Shown: positions 34,876 to 43,550, counted from the first letter of the stretch. The stretch is DNA of 53,483 nt from Balneolaceae bacterium (GCA_007694035.1 RECM01000161.1:1-53483), one strand, 5' to 3'. The notes: generated by a model from the letters alone, not told the origin. Numbers and translations: made by a program.

Positions 34876-36200
34876 TTTTTACCTCCATCATTACCAAGTA
34901 TAGATGCGAGCTGGTTCCAGCAGTTTTCGGAATCGGAACTATCGGTTTCGCCTTGTTTCAGGAAGCTGTTCAGCGCATCAATTTTTTTAACAGCCATATC
35001 GATACGTGCATCCGATCCCTGGGTATAAGCCCCTATCTGAATCAAATCTTCGGCATCACGATAAGCTGAAAGTAGTTCGCGTGCATTATTCGCCAGGTTT
35101 TTAAATTCAGTATCTACCATATTATTCATCACTCTCGACACACTATGCAGCACATCGATAGCAGGGAAGTGATTCTGATGGGCCAGTTTTCTGGAAAGTA
35201 CAATGTGACCATCCAGAATTGAGCGTACGGCATCGGCAATTGGCTCGTTCATATCATCATTATCGACGAGAACGGTATACAAACCGGTTATACTGCCATT
35301 GTTTGAGGTACAGGCTCTTTCCAAAAGCCTTGGCAACATGGCGAAAACACTTGGGGTATATCCTTTAGTTGTCGGTGGCTCACCAGATGCCAGCCCGATT
35401 TCACGCTGGGCCATTGCCACCCGGGTAACCGAATCCATCATTAACAGTACATCATTGCCCTGGTCACGGAAATATTCTGCGATTGCAGTAGCCGTATAAG
35501 CGGCTTTAACCCTACTCATTGCAGCCTTATCGGAAGTTGTTGCAATAACCACCGATCTTTTCAGCCCTTCGGGGCCAAGAATATCCTCAACAAATTCACG
35601 AACTTCCCGCCCACGCTCACCGATCAAGGCAATTACGTTAACATCGGCTGATGAATTTCTGGCAATCATGCCCATAAGAACGCTCTTACCGACACCTGAT
35701 CCTGCAAAAATTCCAAGCCTTTGACCTTTACCCAATGAAGTAAACGTATCTATAGCCCGAACACCGGTAGTTAAAACATCCCGAACGGCTCTGCGCGACA
35801 GCGGGTCTGGCGGATCTTTATGCAGGCGGGTTCGGTATTCGGTATTTACCGGACCTTTTGAGTCGATTGGCTGTGCATTTGCATTCAGCACTCTTCCAAG
35901 CAGTTCTTTACCCGCCGGAACGAATAGAGATGAAATCGAGGGCTCAATCAGGCAACCAGCCTGAAGTCCCTCGATTTGATCCAGGGGCATCAACAACGTC
36001 TTTTTACCACGAACCCCTACGGCCTGGGCTTCAACCATAGTACCATCGATATTGTGTATATGAAATTGCTGGCCAACAGATGCGTTTAACCCGGTGGCTT
36101 CTATAACAGTGCCAACAACGGATGCTATCTTGCCAAAGCGCCGGGGCCGGCAATGTATGTGATTCATTTTAAGGTTGATGTCGGATATGAGTCCCATCAT
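34872..36200 (-). CDS. fliI: Flagellar export ATPase FliI
   Basis: FliI is the F1-beta-like ATPase of the export machine. The 442-residue product has the Walker A loop GIFAGSGVGKSVLMGM (about residue 165), VIALIGERGREVREFVEDIL, Walker B VLLMMDSVTRVAMAQREIGL and GEPPTTKGYTPSVFAMLPRL. The ATG at 36200 overlaps the fliH stop (ATGATG), so it is preferred over the TTG at 36215. Confidence 0.97.
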   Translation of the reverse strand: MMGLISDINLKMNHIHCRPRRFGKIASVVGTVIEATGLNASVGQQFHIHNIDGTMVEAQAVGVRGKKTLLMPLDQIEGLQAGCLIEPSISSLFVPAGKELLGRVLNANAQPIDSKGPVNTEYRTRLHKDPPDPLSRRAVRDVLTTGVRAIDTFTSLGKGQRLGIFAGSGVGKSVLMGMIARNSSADVNVIALIGERGREVREFVEDILGPEGLKRSVVIATTSDKAAMSRVKAAYTATAIAEYFRDQGNDVLLMMDSVTRVAMAQREIGLASGEPPTTKGYTPSVFAMLPRLLERACTSNNGSITGLYTVLVDNDDMNEPIADAVRSILDGHIVLSRKLAHQNHFPAIDVLHSVSRVMNNMVDTEFKNLANNARELLSAYRDAEDLIQIGAYTQGSDARIDMAVKKIDALNSFLKQGETDSSDSENCWNQLASILGNDGGKK

Positions 36201-36874
36201 TGTTCTTTTCCCCAATCATTTGATAAAAGTTGCTGTCGATAGTCCTTGAGAATCTCCCGAAAGTCTTTAACCACCTTCTCCTGATCTGTATCTAACTGGT
36301 ACTCACCCGGATTCAGGTCATCCAACATTTGAATTGAAAGCTTGTCGGAGTGGTGGGTTTCCTGAATCATGGAGAATATGTGTTCATAGTCTTCAGTTGA
36401 AACCTGTAATCTTATTCTGGATGTAATATCAAGCTGTTGCAGCAAACCGTCGAGTTCCTGTGCGACTTTCATTCTGAGCATGTCACTCTCTACGGGAATC
36501 TCCATTACTTTTTCTGCCAAATCAAATATGAGGTCGGTTATGCCTGGTTTAACTTCATGGATAAGACCCTGTATTCTGGAATCAGCATCTTTCATTGTCT
36601 TTTTAAAGTTTTCGAGATGCTGCTCCGCATTAGCTTTCGACAACTTTTGACCGTCATTAAAACCTTGTTTATACGCCTTTTCAGCTTCCTCTTTACGGGC
36701 TGCAACCAGTTTTTCTGTCCATTCTTGCTCCAATTTAGCCAATGCCTGGGCCTGAGGATCCATGCCGGGCTGTTTCACCACCGTTTTGAAATAATCCTCA
36801 TAGCCGATCCGGGTTACGCCGTTGGCTTTAACTTCAAGATTTTTGCCTGATATTATGCAGGATTGATTCTTCAT
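36197..36874 (-). CDS. fliH: Flagellar export ATPase regulator FliH
   Basis: FliH is the peripheral stator that anchors FliI to the C-ring. The 225-residue product has a charged coiled coil (about 45-110) and a C-terminal vacuolar-ATPase-E-like domain (about 110-215; VKPGITDLIFDLAEKVMEIP, IRLQVSTEDYEHIFSMIQ). Its ATG overlaps the fliG stop by one base and its stop overlaps fliI by 4 bp. Confidence 0.88.
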   Translation of the reverse strand: MKNQSCIISGKNLEVKANGVTRIGYEDYFKTVVKQPGMDPQAQALAKLEQEWTEKLVAARKEEAEKAYKQGFNDGQKLSKANAEQHLENFKKTMKDADSRIQGLIHEVKPGITDLIFDLAEKVMEIPVESDMLRMKVAQELDGLLQQLDITSRIRLQVSTEDYEHIFSMIQETHHSDKLSIQMLDDLNPGEYQLDTDQEKVVKDFREILKDYRQQLLSNDWGKEQ

Positions 36875-37893
36875 TATTGTATTACCTCATCCTCAGATAC
36901 CTTGCGTGTTGAGATCTGGCCACTGCTCTCAAGCTTTTTAATTTTTTGGATAATGCGCAGTCTTGCCTCATCCACATCTTTCACATGTACCGCACCGACA
37001 GCTTCCATATCTTCTTTGAGCATTTCAGCAGCCCTGGTTGACATGTTGCCCATAAACTTGGAAAGCAGCTCATCCTGGACTCCCTTAAGTGCCATAGTTA
37101 GATCGTTCTTGTCAATTTCAGTAATTATGATTTGCATATGCTTGTCATCGATTCCTGCAATATCATCAAACAGGAACATACGTTTCTTTATCTCTTCGGC
37201 AAGCTTACTGTCTTTTTTGTCAAGTACTTCGAGCAGGGCTTTTTCTGTTGATGGAGTAACCTCATTGAGGATGTCGGCCACAGCTCCCGGGCCGCCTTTC
37301 GCAGCTTCAAGACCGGTAAACATACTTCCCATTTGGTCGCGAATTACTTCTTCGATCTCAGCGATAATCTCAGGAGTGGCCTGGCCCATGGTAGCCAGTC
37401 TGTAGGCAACATCAGCCTGAAATTCGGGTTTAAGTTGGCCCAGTACTTCTGCTGCCCGATCGTGAGCCATGTGACCAAGAATGAGAGCGGCAACCTGAGG
37501 ATTTTCACTCTGCAGGAAATGAACAATATTTGATGTTTCTGTAGATTGGAATAAACCGAAAGCGCTGTTACCGGTCTTAGCTTCCAATTTCCGCATCATT
37601 TCAGCCGAATTGCCCGCGCCTTTTGCATGATTCAGCAACTCACGAGCTATGTCGATACCACCCTCCATGATGTATGATTTACGTGTCATCAACTCGTAAT
37701 ATTCTTTGATCACCTGATCGACCACAGTTGGATTTATATTCTTCATTTGCGCGATCTGCAGTGTTATATCTTGTATCTCATTGTCGCGCAACAATTTTAG
37801 CAGTTGAGACGCACGGTGTACACCAACCGATATAAGAAAAACGGCTGCGCGTTGCGTACCGGTCAAATCTGATGCTGATTTAATCTGTTTCAC
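36874..37893 (-). CDS. fliG: Flagellar switch protein FliG
   Basis: FliG is the upper C-ring subunit that touches MotA. The 339-residue product has N-terminal (DLTGTQRAAVFLISVGVHRA), middle (HFLQSENPQVAALILGHMAH) and C-terminal (about 230-330; LFDDIAGIDDKHMQIIITEI, ALKGVQDELLSKFMGNMSTR, AAEMLKEDMEAVGAVHVKDV) domains, all well conserved. I chose the GTG at 37893, giving a 14 bp overlap with fliF. The upstream ATG at 37938 would add 15 very basic residues (FLQRKQKLQKKRS) not typical of FliG and overlap fliF by 59 bp. Confidence 0.94.
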   Translation of the reverse strand: MKQIKSASDLTGTQRAAVFLISVGVHRASQLLKLLRDNEIQDITLQIAQMKNINPTVVDQVIKEYYELMTRKSYIMEGGIDIARELLNHAKGAGNSAEMMRKLEAKTGNSAFGLFQSTETSNIVHFLQSENPQVAALILGHMAHDRAAEVLGQLKPEFQADVAYRLATMGQATPEIIAEIEEVIRDQMGSMFTGLEAAKGGPGAVADILNEVTPSTEKALLEVLDKKDSKLAEEIKKRMFLFDDIAGIDDKHMQIIITEIDKNDLTMALKGVQDELLSKFMGNMSTRAAEMLKEDMEAVGAVHVKDVDEARLRIIQKIKKLESSGQISTRKVSEDEVIQ

Positions 37894-39544
37894 CAACGAC
37901 CTCTTTTTTTGTAGTTTCTGTTTCCTCTGCAGGAACAATCATACTTCTGATCACCTGTACCGCCTCTTCAGGGTTGTTGTCTATGAATTCATTGATATCG
38001 CCGAGTATATCGTCATGCTCTCTGAGATGCTGCTGGGCTTCTTTGGTCAACTTATCACGGTATATCGACGGGCCGTCTTCCTTATGAGCCTCCAGAGTAC
38101 GATCAGCTTGAACACCATCATCTTCAGATTTGAGAGCAATAACTGGTGAACCTTCTTTTATGCTCATTTTTTTAGTGATCCGGAACAGAATAAGCAAAGC
38201 CATTCCTATCGCTCCCAGTGTCAGTAGCCAACGCATAATATCATTGCCTGAAATGGGTTCAATGTAGCGAACAGGTTCAAGAGCATATTCACTGATCGGG
38301 TCGTAAAACGGTAACTGCATAATAGCAATCTCGTCGCCTCTATCGGGTTGAAGACCAATAGCTGCAATAATAACACTCCGAATACCGGTTATTTCTTCAT
38401 CGGTATATGGCACTGACCTCACATCAGCTGGCGTATCGCCATCATTTAATGCCTGTTTATGATTAAGCAATATTGATGCACTGATTCTGCGAACTTCGCC
38501 TACCTGCTTTTCAAAATGCTCACGGGTTTTGTTAAGCTCATAGTTTCTGACCTGGATAGTAGCTTCATCGTCTTTGTTGGATGTCATTACATTTTCGCCA
38601 CGCTGATTAACTGGCGTAAACTGATCTGCATAAACCGGATTGAAATTCTCATTTCTACTGCGCTCGGTTCGCCTTTCCTCCGAAATGATAATCCTGCTTT
38701 CGGGATCCAGAGTACTCGATTCGCGAACAATACGATCAAAATCGTGTTCAGTAGTAACCCGTACAATGCTGTTACCGGCACCCAGTACACGGTCGAGCAT
38801 GCTTTGCCCTTTGTCGGCCAGGTAACTTTCCATACTCTGCCGAATCTTAAGCTGAGAGTTTCCCGCAGCGAAACCGGCATCCGTTTCTATTGCGTCTGAT
38901 ATTCGATTCCCGTGTTGATCAACGATGGTTACATGATTTTGCATCAAGCCTTCAACGCTGCCTGAAACCAATGCGGCTATACCTTCAATCTGTTTTTGCA
39001 CAAGGCGTTGACCAGCCTTCATCGTCAGAATAATTGAGGCAGAAGGTTCCACGGCTGTTCTCTCAAACGGACTGCGTTCGGGCAGTACCAAATGAACCCT
39101 GGAGTACTCGATCTGCGTGATACTGTTTATTGTTCTTGCCAGTTCACCTTCCAACGCCCGTTTTTTATTCATTCTCTGCATAAAATCAGTCATTCCTAGC
39201 GAATTGCCATCGAACAGCTCGTAGCCTTTATAATCTGACATTGCCGAACCCTCTGCAGCAAAGCGAAGTCTGAGTTCATGTACCTGGCTGCGAGGTACCA
39301 GAATGGCTGTACCGCTCTGCTCGAGTTTGTACTTTGTCTTGCTGTTTTCAAGTCCTTCGGTTATGGTACGGGCTGATTCAGGATTCAAAGAACCAAAAAG
39401 AAGTGCATAATCCGGTCGGGTTGCCCACAGGAACAGAAATATTCCTATCACAAGCACACCAATACTAAAAAGGCCGAATAAAAGCTTCTGAGCCCCGCTG
39501 AGCGGGCTGAAAAATTCCTGAATGTTTTGTAATGCGTTATCCAT
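37880..39544 (-). CDS. fliF: Flagellar MS-ring protein FliF
   Basis: FliF makes the MS ring in the inner membrane, the first structure assembled. The 554-residue product has two membrane helices (about 20-40 and 445-465), periplasmic ring-building motifs (YALLFGSLNPESARTITEGL, SRVHLVLPERSPFERTAVEP, ASIILTMKAGQRLVQKQIEG) and a C-terminal FliG-binding tail. It lies between fliE and fliG. Confidence 0.96.
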   Translation of the reverse strand: MDNALQNIQEFFSPLSGAQKLLFGLFSIGVLVIGIFLFLWATRPDYALLFGSLNPESARTITEGLENSKTKYKLEQSGTAILVPRSQVHELRLRFAAEGSAMSDYKGYELFDGNSLGMTDFMQRMNKKRALEGELARTINSITQIEYSRVHLVLPERSPFERTAVEPSASIILTMKAGQRLVQKQIEGIAALVSGSVEGLMQNHVTIVDQHGNRISDAIETDAGFAAGNSQLKIRQSMESYLADKGQSMLDRVLGAGNSIVRVTTEHDFDRIVRESSTLDPESRIIISEERRTERSRNENFNPVYADQFTPVNQRGENVMTSNKDDEATIQVRNYELNKTREHFEKQVGEVRRISASILLNHKQALNDGDTPADVRSVPYTDEEITGIRSVIIAAIGLQPDRGDEIAIMQLPFYDPISEYALEPVRYIEPISGNDIMRWLLTLGAIGMALLILFRITKKMSIKEGSPVIALKSEDDGVQADRTLEAHKEDGPSIYRDKLTKEAQQHLREHDDILGDINEFIDNNPEEAVQVIRSMIVPAEETETTKKEVVGETD

Positions 39545-39561
39545 TATTTGAATATCCTTGG

Positions 39562-39873
39562 TCAGATGTGCATCCTGCTTAATTCCTGATACGTCTCAAT
39601 CACCTTGTTTCGAACCTCCATCAGTAGATGAAAACTCAGTTTTGCCCTTTCCATGGAGATCATCACTTCATGAACATTCTCGGTTTTACCCATTACGAAA
39701 TCCTCCATGTTCCGGTCTGCTGTTTTTTGTGCCTGGTCCACCGAATTAATAGCCTGTTTCAGCAAACCACTAAAGTGATTATCAGTGTCATTTTTAATTT
39801 TAATTGGTTGTCTGAAAACCTCTGCACTCTGCAAGGGTTTGATGAATCCGGGTTGAACTGGTGATATATCCAT
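39562..39873 (-). CDS. fliE: MS-ring/rod adapter protein FliE
   Basis: FliE joins the MS ring to the rod. The 103-residue product carries the family C-terminal block VMGKTENVHEVMISMERAKL followed by SFHLLMEVRNKVIETYQELS. The length is normal. It lies between flgC (17 bp) and fliF. Confidence 0.93.
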   Translation of the reverse strand: MDISPVQPGFIKPLQSAEVFRQPIKIKNDTDNHFSGLLKQAINSVDQAQKTADRNMEDFVMGKTENVHEVMISMERAKLSFHLLMEVRNKVIETYQELSRMHI

Positions 39874-39890
39874 GTTTTCGTATTTATTAA

Positions 39891-40391
39891 TCAGATTTCA
39901 AGTGCTCGTTTGATAATCTGCTTTTCGGCTTCTATTACACTGAGATTTGCTTCATACAATCGATTCGCCATAACAATCTGAGACATTTCCTTAATCATGT
40001 CTACATCCGGGTAGTACACCATACCGCTACTATCGGCATGTGGGTGACCTGGATCGTACTCAGCCCTCATTTTATCTTCTGTAAATATTTCAACCACCGG
40101 GCCATGATCTGCAGAAACACCAATACGGGAGTCGGAAGCCCCCAAACCACTTACGTGTTTTTCGTTTGTGGTAGTAAGGCGACCTACTGACGTTTGAAAA
40201 TGCTTGCCAAAGACTGACTGCGACGGAGAACTAATGGCAATAGACTTGGGCTTGACAGATCCGGCACCATTTACGCCACTACTTGTTTGGGCATTGGCAA
40301 TATTTTCCGATGCGACAGCAATTTTTTGCCGTTGTACATCAAGGCCTCTCATTGCATTTTTAAATGTTCCAAACATTCTGTCAATTTGCAT
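39891..40391 (-). CDS. flgC: Proximal rod protein FlgC
   Basis: FlgC is a rod subunit. The 166-residue product starts with the rod signature (NAMRGLDVQRQKIAVASENI, ANAQTSS). It ends YPDVDMIKEMSQIVMANRLY and EANLSVIEAEKQIIKRALEI, the FlgC C terminus. A strong AAGGAGA ribosome site lies 8 bases before the ATG. It follows flgB by 12 bp. Confidence 0.95.
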   Translation of the reverse strand: MQIDRMFGTFKNAMRGLDVQRQKIAVASENIANAQTSSGVNGAGSVKPKSIAISSPSQSVFGKHFQTSVGRLTTTNEKHVSGLGASDSRIGVSADHGPVVEIFTEDKMRAEYDPGHPHADSSGMVYYPDVDMIKEMSQIVMANRLYEANLSVIEAEKQIIKRALEI

Positions 40392-40403
40392 GAATATGTC
40401 TCC

Positions 40404-40754
40404 TTAACCGTGGTGTTGACTGGTTATTGCTGACTTAAGTAACTGGAAGTTATGGCGAAGTGCCCTGCTGCTCAGATGGGCACGAATCTGTGTATCTACC
40501 ATTTCCAGCATTTCCTCTTCGAGATCCGGTGATGTATCACCTTGTGTAATTTCTGCATTAACCTCATGCATTTTTATAGTTGAATTTCTGCTTGAGGATG
40601 CCTCTTGTAACCGGGATTCAAACTCCACTTTGAGTTTCTTAAACCCAGGCGTATCCATATTTGCAATATTTGCGGCATGCGTTTTCTGGCGAAGTGCGTA
40701 AGCATCCATCGCTTTGCCAAGCAATTTTGTAATGGTTGTATCGATAAGTTTCAT
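40404..40754 (-). CDS. flgB: Proximal rod protein FlgB
   Basis: FlgB is the first rod subunit. The 116-residue product matches family length, with ALRQKTHAANIANMDTPGFK near residue 20 and the ending MVDTQIRAHLSSRALRHNFQ. The ATG at 40754 is used because the sigma-54 promoter's predicted start point is about 40770; the in-frame opening at 40796 lies upstream of that. It heads the operon flgB-flgC-fliE-F-G-H-I-J-(motE-like)-fliK-flgD-flgE-motA-motB-fliL-M-N-O-P-Q-R. Confidence 0.94.
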   Translation of the reverse strand: MKLIDTTITKLLGKAMDAYALRQKTHAANIANMDTPGFKKLKVEFESRLQEASSSRNSTIKMHEVNAEITQGDTSPDLEEEMLEMVDTQIRAHLSSRALRHNFQLLKSAITSQHHG

Positions 40755-40779
40755 AGGTATTCCGTTTTTTAAAGAACAC

Positions 40780-40795
40780 TGCAATACCCGTGCCA
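40780..40795 (-). promoter_or_regulatory. Sigma-54 promoter of the flgB operon
   Basis: The minus strand reads TGGCACGGGTATTGCA, a perfect match to the sigma-54 consensus TGGCACG-N4-TTGCA with GG and GC at the right spacing. The predicted start point near 40770 leaves a leader of about 16 nt before the flgB ATG. It would drive the 17 kb early operon. Confidence 0.92.
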
Positions 40796-40845
40796 AAATT
40801 AAAATTTTTTAATATTTGTTTTAAAAACCTGCTCTGAAGCATGCT

Positions 40846-40871
40846 TAAGTTTTATAAAAAGCCACCGATAA
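40846..40871 (+). promoter_or_regulatory. Sigma-28 (FliA) promoter of the unknown gene at 40894
   Basis: TAAG at 40846-40849, 14 bp, then ACCGATAA at 40864-40871. Same form and spacing as the flagellin promoters. The ATG of the next gene is 22 bp downstream. It is back-to-back with the flgB sigma-54 promoter. Confidence 0.88.
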
Positions 40872-40893
40872 CTATTAAAAAACACCCCATATA

Positions 40894-41358
40894 ATGATAC
40901 TTCCAGTTAGCAGAACAACAGAGATAAATCCTGTAATACCAGCAGAGGCAGCCGATTCCGGATTTCTCAAAAAGCATGGCGGAGCACGTTATGTAGGTAA
41001 ACCGGATAAAACTTTTAAATCGGAGATAGGCAAGCACACGCACAAAAAAGAAAGAGATAGCCAAAAGAAAGAAGAAGAGGAAGAATCTGAACTGCTGCCG
41101 GAAATTTTTGCCATTTTCCAAAACAAAGATTTCCGCATCCTTCTTGATACATTCCGCTCCTGCCGTTCGTTTGACTTAATCGAGTTTATCAGAAACATCA
41201 GAATCGGATTGAGCAGAATCGAACTGGCGCAAATGCCTTTTGAATCAGATTCCGGGAATCAGAAAATCAGTTTTCCATCAAGGCCAAACACCATCTACAA
41301 TCAATCATCTGATTTCCATAAATCTGCGCCCGGAACTGTTCTTCAGAGATATATATGA
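40894..41358 (+). CDS. Unknown late flagellar protein under sigma-28 control
   Basis: I recognise no family. The 154-residue product has no signal peptide or membrane helix. It has a polar N-terminal part, a very charged stretch at about 40-66 (HKKERDSQKKEEEEESE), then a helical, hydrophobic-charged segment at about 66-112 (LLPEIFAIFQNKDFRILLDT, SFDLIEFIRNIRIGLSRIEL), and a polar tail. The sigma-28 promoter 22 bp upstream places it in the same class as flagellin. It is divergent from flgB and its stop is 8 bp from the end of the convergent kinase gene. Export, filament modification or motility control are all possible. Confidence 0.75.
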   Translation: MILPVSRTTEINPVIPAEAADSGFLKKHGGARYVGKPDKTFKSEIGKHTHKKERDSQKKEEEEESELLPEIFAIFQNKDFRILLDTFRSCRSFDLIEFIRNIRIGLSRIELAQMPFESDSGNQKISFPSRPNTIYNQSSDFHKSAPGTVLQRYI

Positions 41359-41366
41359 CGCAAAAC

Positions 41367-42194
41367 TTATTCCGAAGAAGAACAAGGTGTGCAAATTGTA
41401 AATTTCGAGCCCCGGCCCAGTTTACTTTCGACCAATATGTTGCCCCCCATCATTTTACAAAAGTACGAACTGATATATAAACCCAGGCCCATCGAACCAT
41501 CTCCAGGTTCTCTTTTTTTTATCTGGATAAATGGCTTAAATATTTCCTCCAACTCTTTTTCAGGTATACCAGATCCCGTATCAGCAACTGATACACAAAT
41601 CATTTCGTCTTTTTTTGCAGCACTTATTCTGATCACGCCATTTCCTTCTGTGTATTTCACAGCATTCGCAAAAATATTGTTGATCACTCTCTTATATTTT
41701 GTCATATCAATCAGAGAGTTCAGTGCGTCATCGGAATAATCAATAACAACGGAGTGTTTTTTTTCGGCGGCCAAAACGTTGAACAACGGCTCCAGCTTCT
41801 GAATTACCCCTCTGATATCGATTTCTTTTAACGTGATCTTATCAACTCCCGATTCAATTGAAGCAACTTCCCGAAGTTGATCGAGCATCTCAAGCAGATC
41901 ATGAACTCCGGTTCCAATGTTGTAACTGTATTTTTCAATTTTTTTTAAATTTACACCCGAATTCAGACACTTTTTCAGCAGTTTTAAATTACCGGAAATT
42001 GCCGCTAAAGGTGTCATCAGATCATGAGTTGTCATAGATAAAATTATCGGATCCATTGGGCTCAACACCGTTACCCTTTTTAAAAGATCTGTTTCCTTTT
42101 TATTCTCCGATATCAATACTGAAAATGATCTCAGGTTATTTAACTCTTTTTCAATATCGCGCCAAAATTTTTCGCTATCTCTTGTATTTTCCAT
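41367..42194 (-). CDS. Soluble sensor histidine kinase, likely flagellar (FlrB-like)
   Basis: The 275-residue kinase has no membrane segment. It has a short N-terminal helix region (1-45), an H-box SMTTHDLMTPLAAISGNL with phospho-acceptor H57, and an ATP-binding domain with the N-box NNIFANAVKYTEG, G1 VADTGSGIPEKE and G2 GLGLYISSYFCKMMGGNI. As the only kinase in the flagellar block it is the likely partner of the sigma-54 regulator at 7488, as FlrB is of FlrC. The pairing is inferred, since the genes are 33 kb apart. The PAS domain that FlrB-type kinases often carry is not seen. Palindromes lie upstream at 42255-42296 and 42362-42381. Confidence 0.85.
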   Translation of the reverse strand: MENTRDSEKFWRDIEKELNNLRSFSVLISENKKETDLLKRVTVLSPMDPIILSMTTHDLMTPLAAISGNLKLLKKCLNSGVNLKKIEKYSYNIGTGVHDLLEMLDQLREVASIESGVDKITLKEIDIRGVIQKLEPLFNVLAAEKKHSVVIDYSDDALNSLIDMTKYKRVINNIFANAVKYTEGNGVIRISAAKKDEMICVSVADTGSGIPEKELEEIFKPFIQIKKREPGDGSMGLGLYISSYFCKMMGGNILVESKLGRGSKFTICTPCSSSE

Positions 42195-42254
42195 AGTATT
42201 CAGACAATTTTCTATTGCTAATCTGGCCAGTTCATTGTCTTAAGTCAAATGTAC

Positions 42255-42296
42255 AATATTAATTAACATTAATATTGCAAATATGCAATATTAATG
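42255..42296. promoter_or_regulatory. Overlapping palindromes, operator-like
   Basis: CATTAATATTGCA (42267-42279) and its exact reverse complement (42284-42296) flank a 4 bp centre. A second perfect palindrome, AATATTAAT-TAAC-ATTAATATT (42255-42276), overlaps it. The result is three half-sites of one AT-rich motif about 61-102 bp before the kinase start. No T run follows, so I favour protein-binding sites over a terminator. Confidence 0.6.
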
Positions 42297-42361
42297 AAAA
42301 AAAATACTTAACTCATTTAATTTAAACAGAATTAAATGTATCAGTAATAGAAACATGTGGC

Positions 42362-42381
42362 CTATTGAATAATTTCAATAG
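42362..42381. promoter_or_regulatory. 20 bp perfect palindrome
   Basis: CTATTGAA-TAAT-TTCAATAG: 8 bp arms around a 4 bp centre, the same spacing as the nearby sites at 42255-42296 but a different arm sequence. It may be an operator acting on the kinase gene or on flagellin. Confidence 0.45.
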
Positions 42382-42563
42382 CATAAGATTACTTGATTCC
42401 AGTTTTGACTATGCAAATTAATCTGTTCGCTACCACATATAGCAAATGAATCAGTAATCAGGGAGCTGCAACTAGGCAGCTGCAATCAAGCCTTCAAAAA
42501 GCAAGCCCTTCCAAATCTGATTGCACGATGAATGGCAATAATATCTTTTTTATTAAAATTATT

Positions 42564-42589
42564 TAAGAAAGCAAATTCTACTCCGATAA
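42564..42589 (+). promoter_or_regulatory. Sigma-28 (FliA) promoter of the first flagellin gene
   Basis: TAAG at 42564-42567, 14 bp, then TCCGATAA at 42582-42589, 49 bp before the ATG. One change from the consensus -10. Confidence 0.88.
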
Positions 42590-42638
42590 CTACACTGAAA
42601 CAGAACCTGAACTTACCTATAACCAAACCCACAGAATC

Positions 42639-43550
42639 ATGTCATTCGGAGATTTAAACAGAGTAAATACCAATGTTCAGTCAATGAACTCCCAGTTCTC
42701 ACTGAACAAAATCAACCGCGATCTGTCTAACAACCAGCTTCGCATGTCAACCGGCCTTCGCATTAACCGTGCTGAAGACGATGCTGCCGGCTATTCGATA
42801 GCCGCTAAACTTTCCAGCCGTATCGAAGGCCTGGACCGCGCCATGCAAAACGTAGGCGATGCCAAATCTGTGCTTGATATCGCTGAAACCGGTATCGATA
42901 AGATGATGGATCTGCTTATCGAGATGAAAGGCAAAGCTACTCAGGCCGCTAATGGTACGCTTGGCGAAACAGAACGTGGTTTTATAGCTGACCAAATATC
43001 TGCTCTCGCCGCCGAAATCAACGAAATATCAGAGCAATCCATATTTCAGGATATCTCATTATTTGGTGGTACTGATGGCGAAAATACCGGTGCACTTGAA
43101 TTAACATTCCAGGTCGGGGAAAGATCATCAGACACACTCACTGTAGAACTTACTGCACTAAATGTAAGCAACCTTTTTGCTGGTGCTGGAGCTATTGATG
43201 GAATAGACGCCGTTCCGGCAGCCGGTGCAGCTGAAATGGGTTCACTCGTATTTGATACCTTCGACGGCGACACGTTTAACGCCTTTATTGATGTGGTAGA
43301 CGCCGCTATTAACACCCTGGCTGAAACCGTTAATGAAATAGGTATATCGCAATCTAAACTGTCGATCCGCGAAGAAACACTGAGTACTGCTATTACTGCC
43401 AACAGCTCGGCCCGTAGCAGAATTCAGGATGCCGATTTTGCTAAAGAACAGAGCCAGTCTATTCGCTTGCAGATTCTGCAGCAAACAGCCACTGCAGCTT
43501 TGGCACAGGCCAACGCCGGCCCACAAGCTGTTCTCAGCTTTATCCGGTAA
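42639..43550 (+). CDS. fliC: Flagellin (copy 1)
   Basis: Flagellin builds the filament. The 303-residue product has typical D0/D1 ends: NTNVQSMNSQFSLNKINRDL, SNNQLRMSTGLRINRAEDDA at the start and SARSRIQDADFAKEQSQSIR, LQILQQTATAALAQANAGPQ at the end. The central part (about 115-215) is short and Gly/Ala-rich. Its own sigma-28 promoter lies upstream, and it has no Shine-Dalgarno. The first 316 coding bases and the last 261 bases before the stop are nearly identical to copy 2, including silent positions. A terminator follows at 43579. Confidence 0.96.
   Translation: MSFGDLNRVNTNVQSMNSQFSLNKINRDLSNNQLRMSTGLRINRAEDDAAGYSIAAKLSSRIEGLDRAMQNVGDAKSVLDIAETGIDKMMDLLIEMKGKATQAANGTLGETERGFIADQISALAAEINEISEQSIFQDISLFGGTDGENTGALELTFQVGERSSDTLTVELTALNVSNLFAGAGAIDGIDAVPAAGAAEMGSLVFDTFDGDTFNAFIDVVDAAINTLAETVNEIGISQSKLSIREETLSTAITANSSARSRIQDADFAKEQSQSIRLQILQQTATAALAQANAGPQAVLSFIR

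Larger units (their letters stand above)
42195..42638. other. Regulatory spacer between kinase and first flagellin
   Basis: A 444 bp AT-rich spacer with no gene. It holds overlapping perfect palindromes (42255-42296), another at 42362-42381, a direct repeat of AGCTGCAA around 42474-42486, and the flagellin sigma-28 promoter at 42564-42589. No terminator is seen. Confidence 0.7.

Noticed and set aside
37880-37938. Possible frameshift between fliF and fliG
   Set aside because: Both proteins are complete; the overlap shrinks to 14 bp when FliG starts at the GTG at 37893, a normal coupling arrangement.
42267-42296. Long palindrome as a terminator of the unknown gene or kinase
   Set aside because: It lies upstream of the kinase start and far from the end of any gene; on the minus strand no T run follows the stem.
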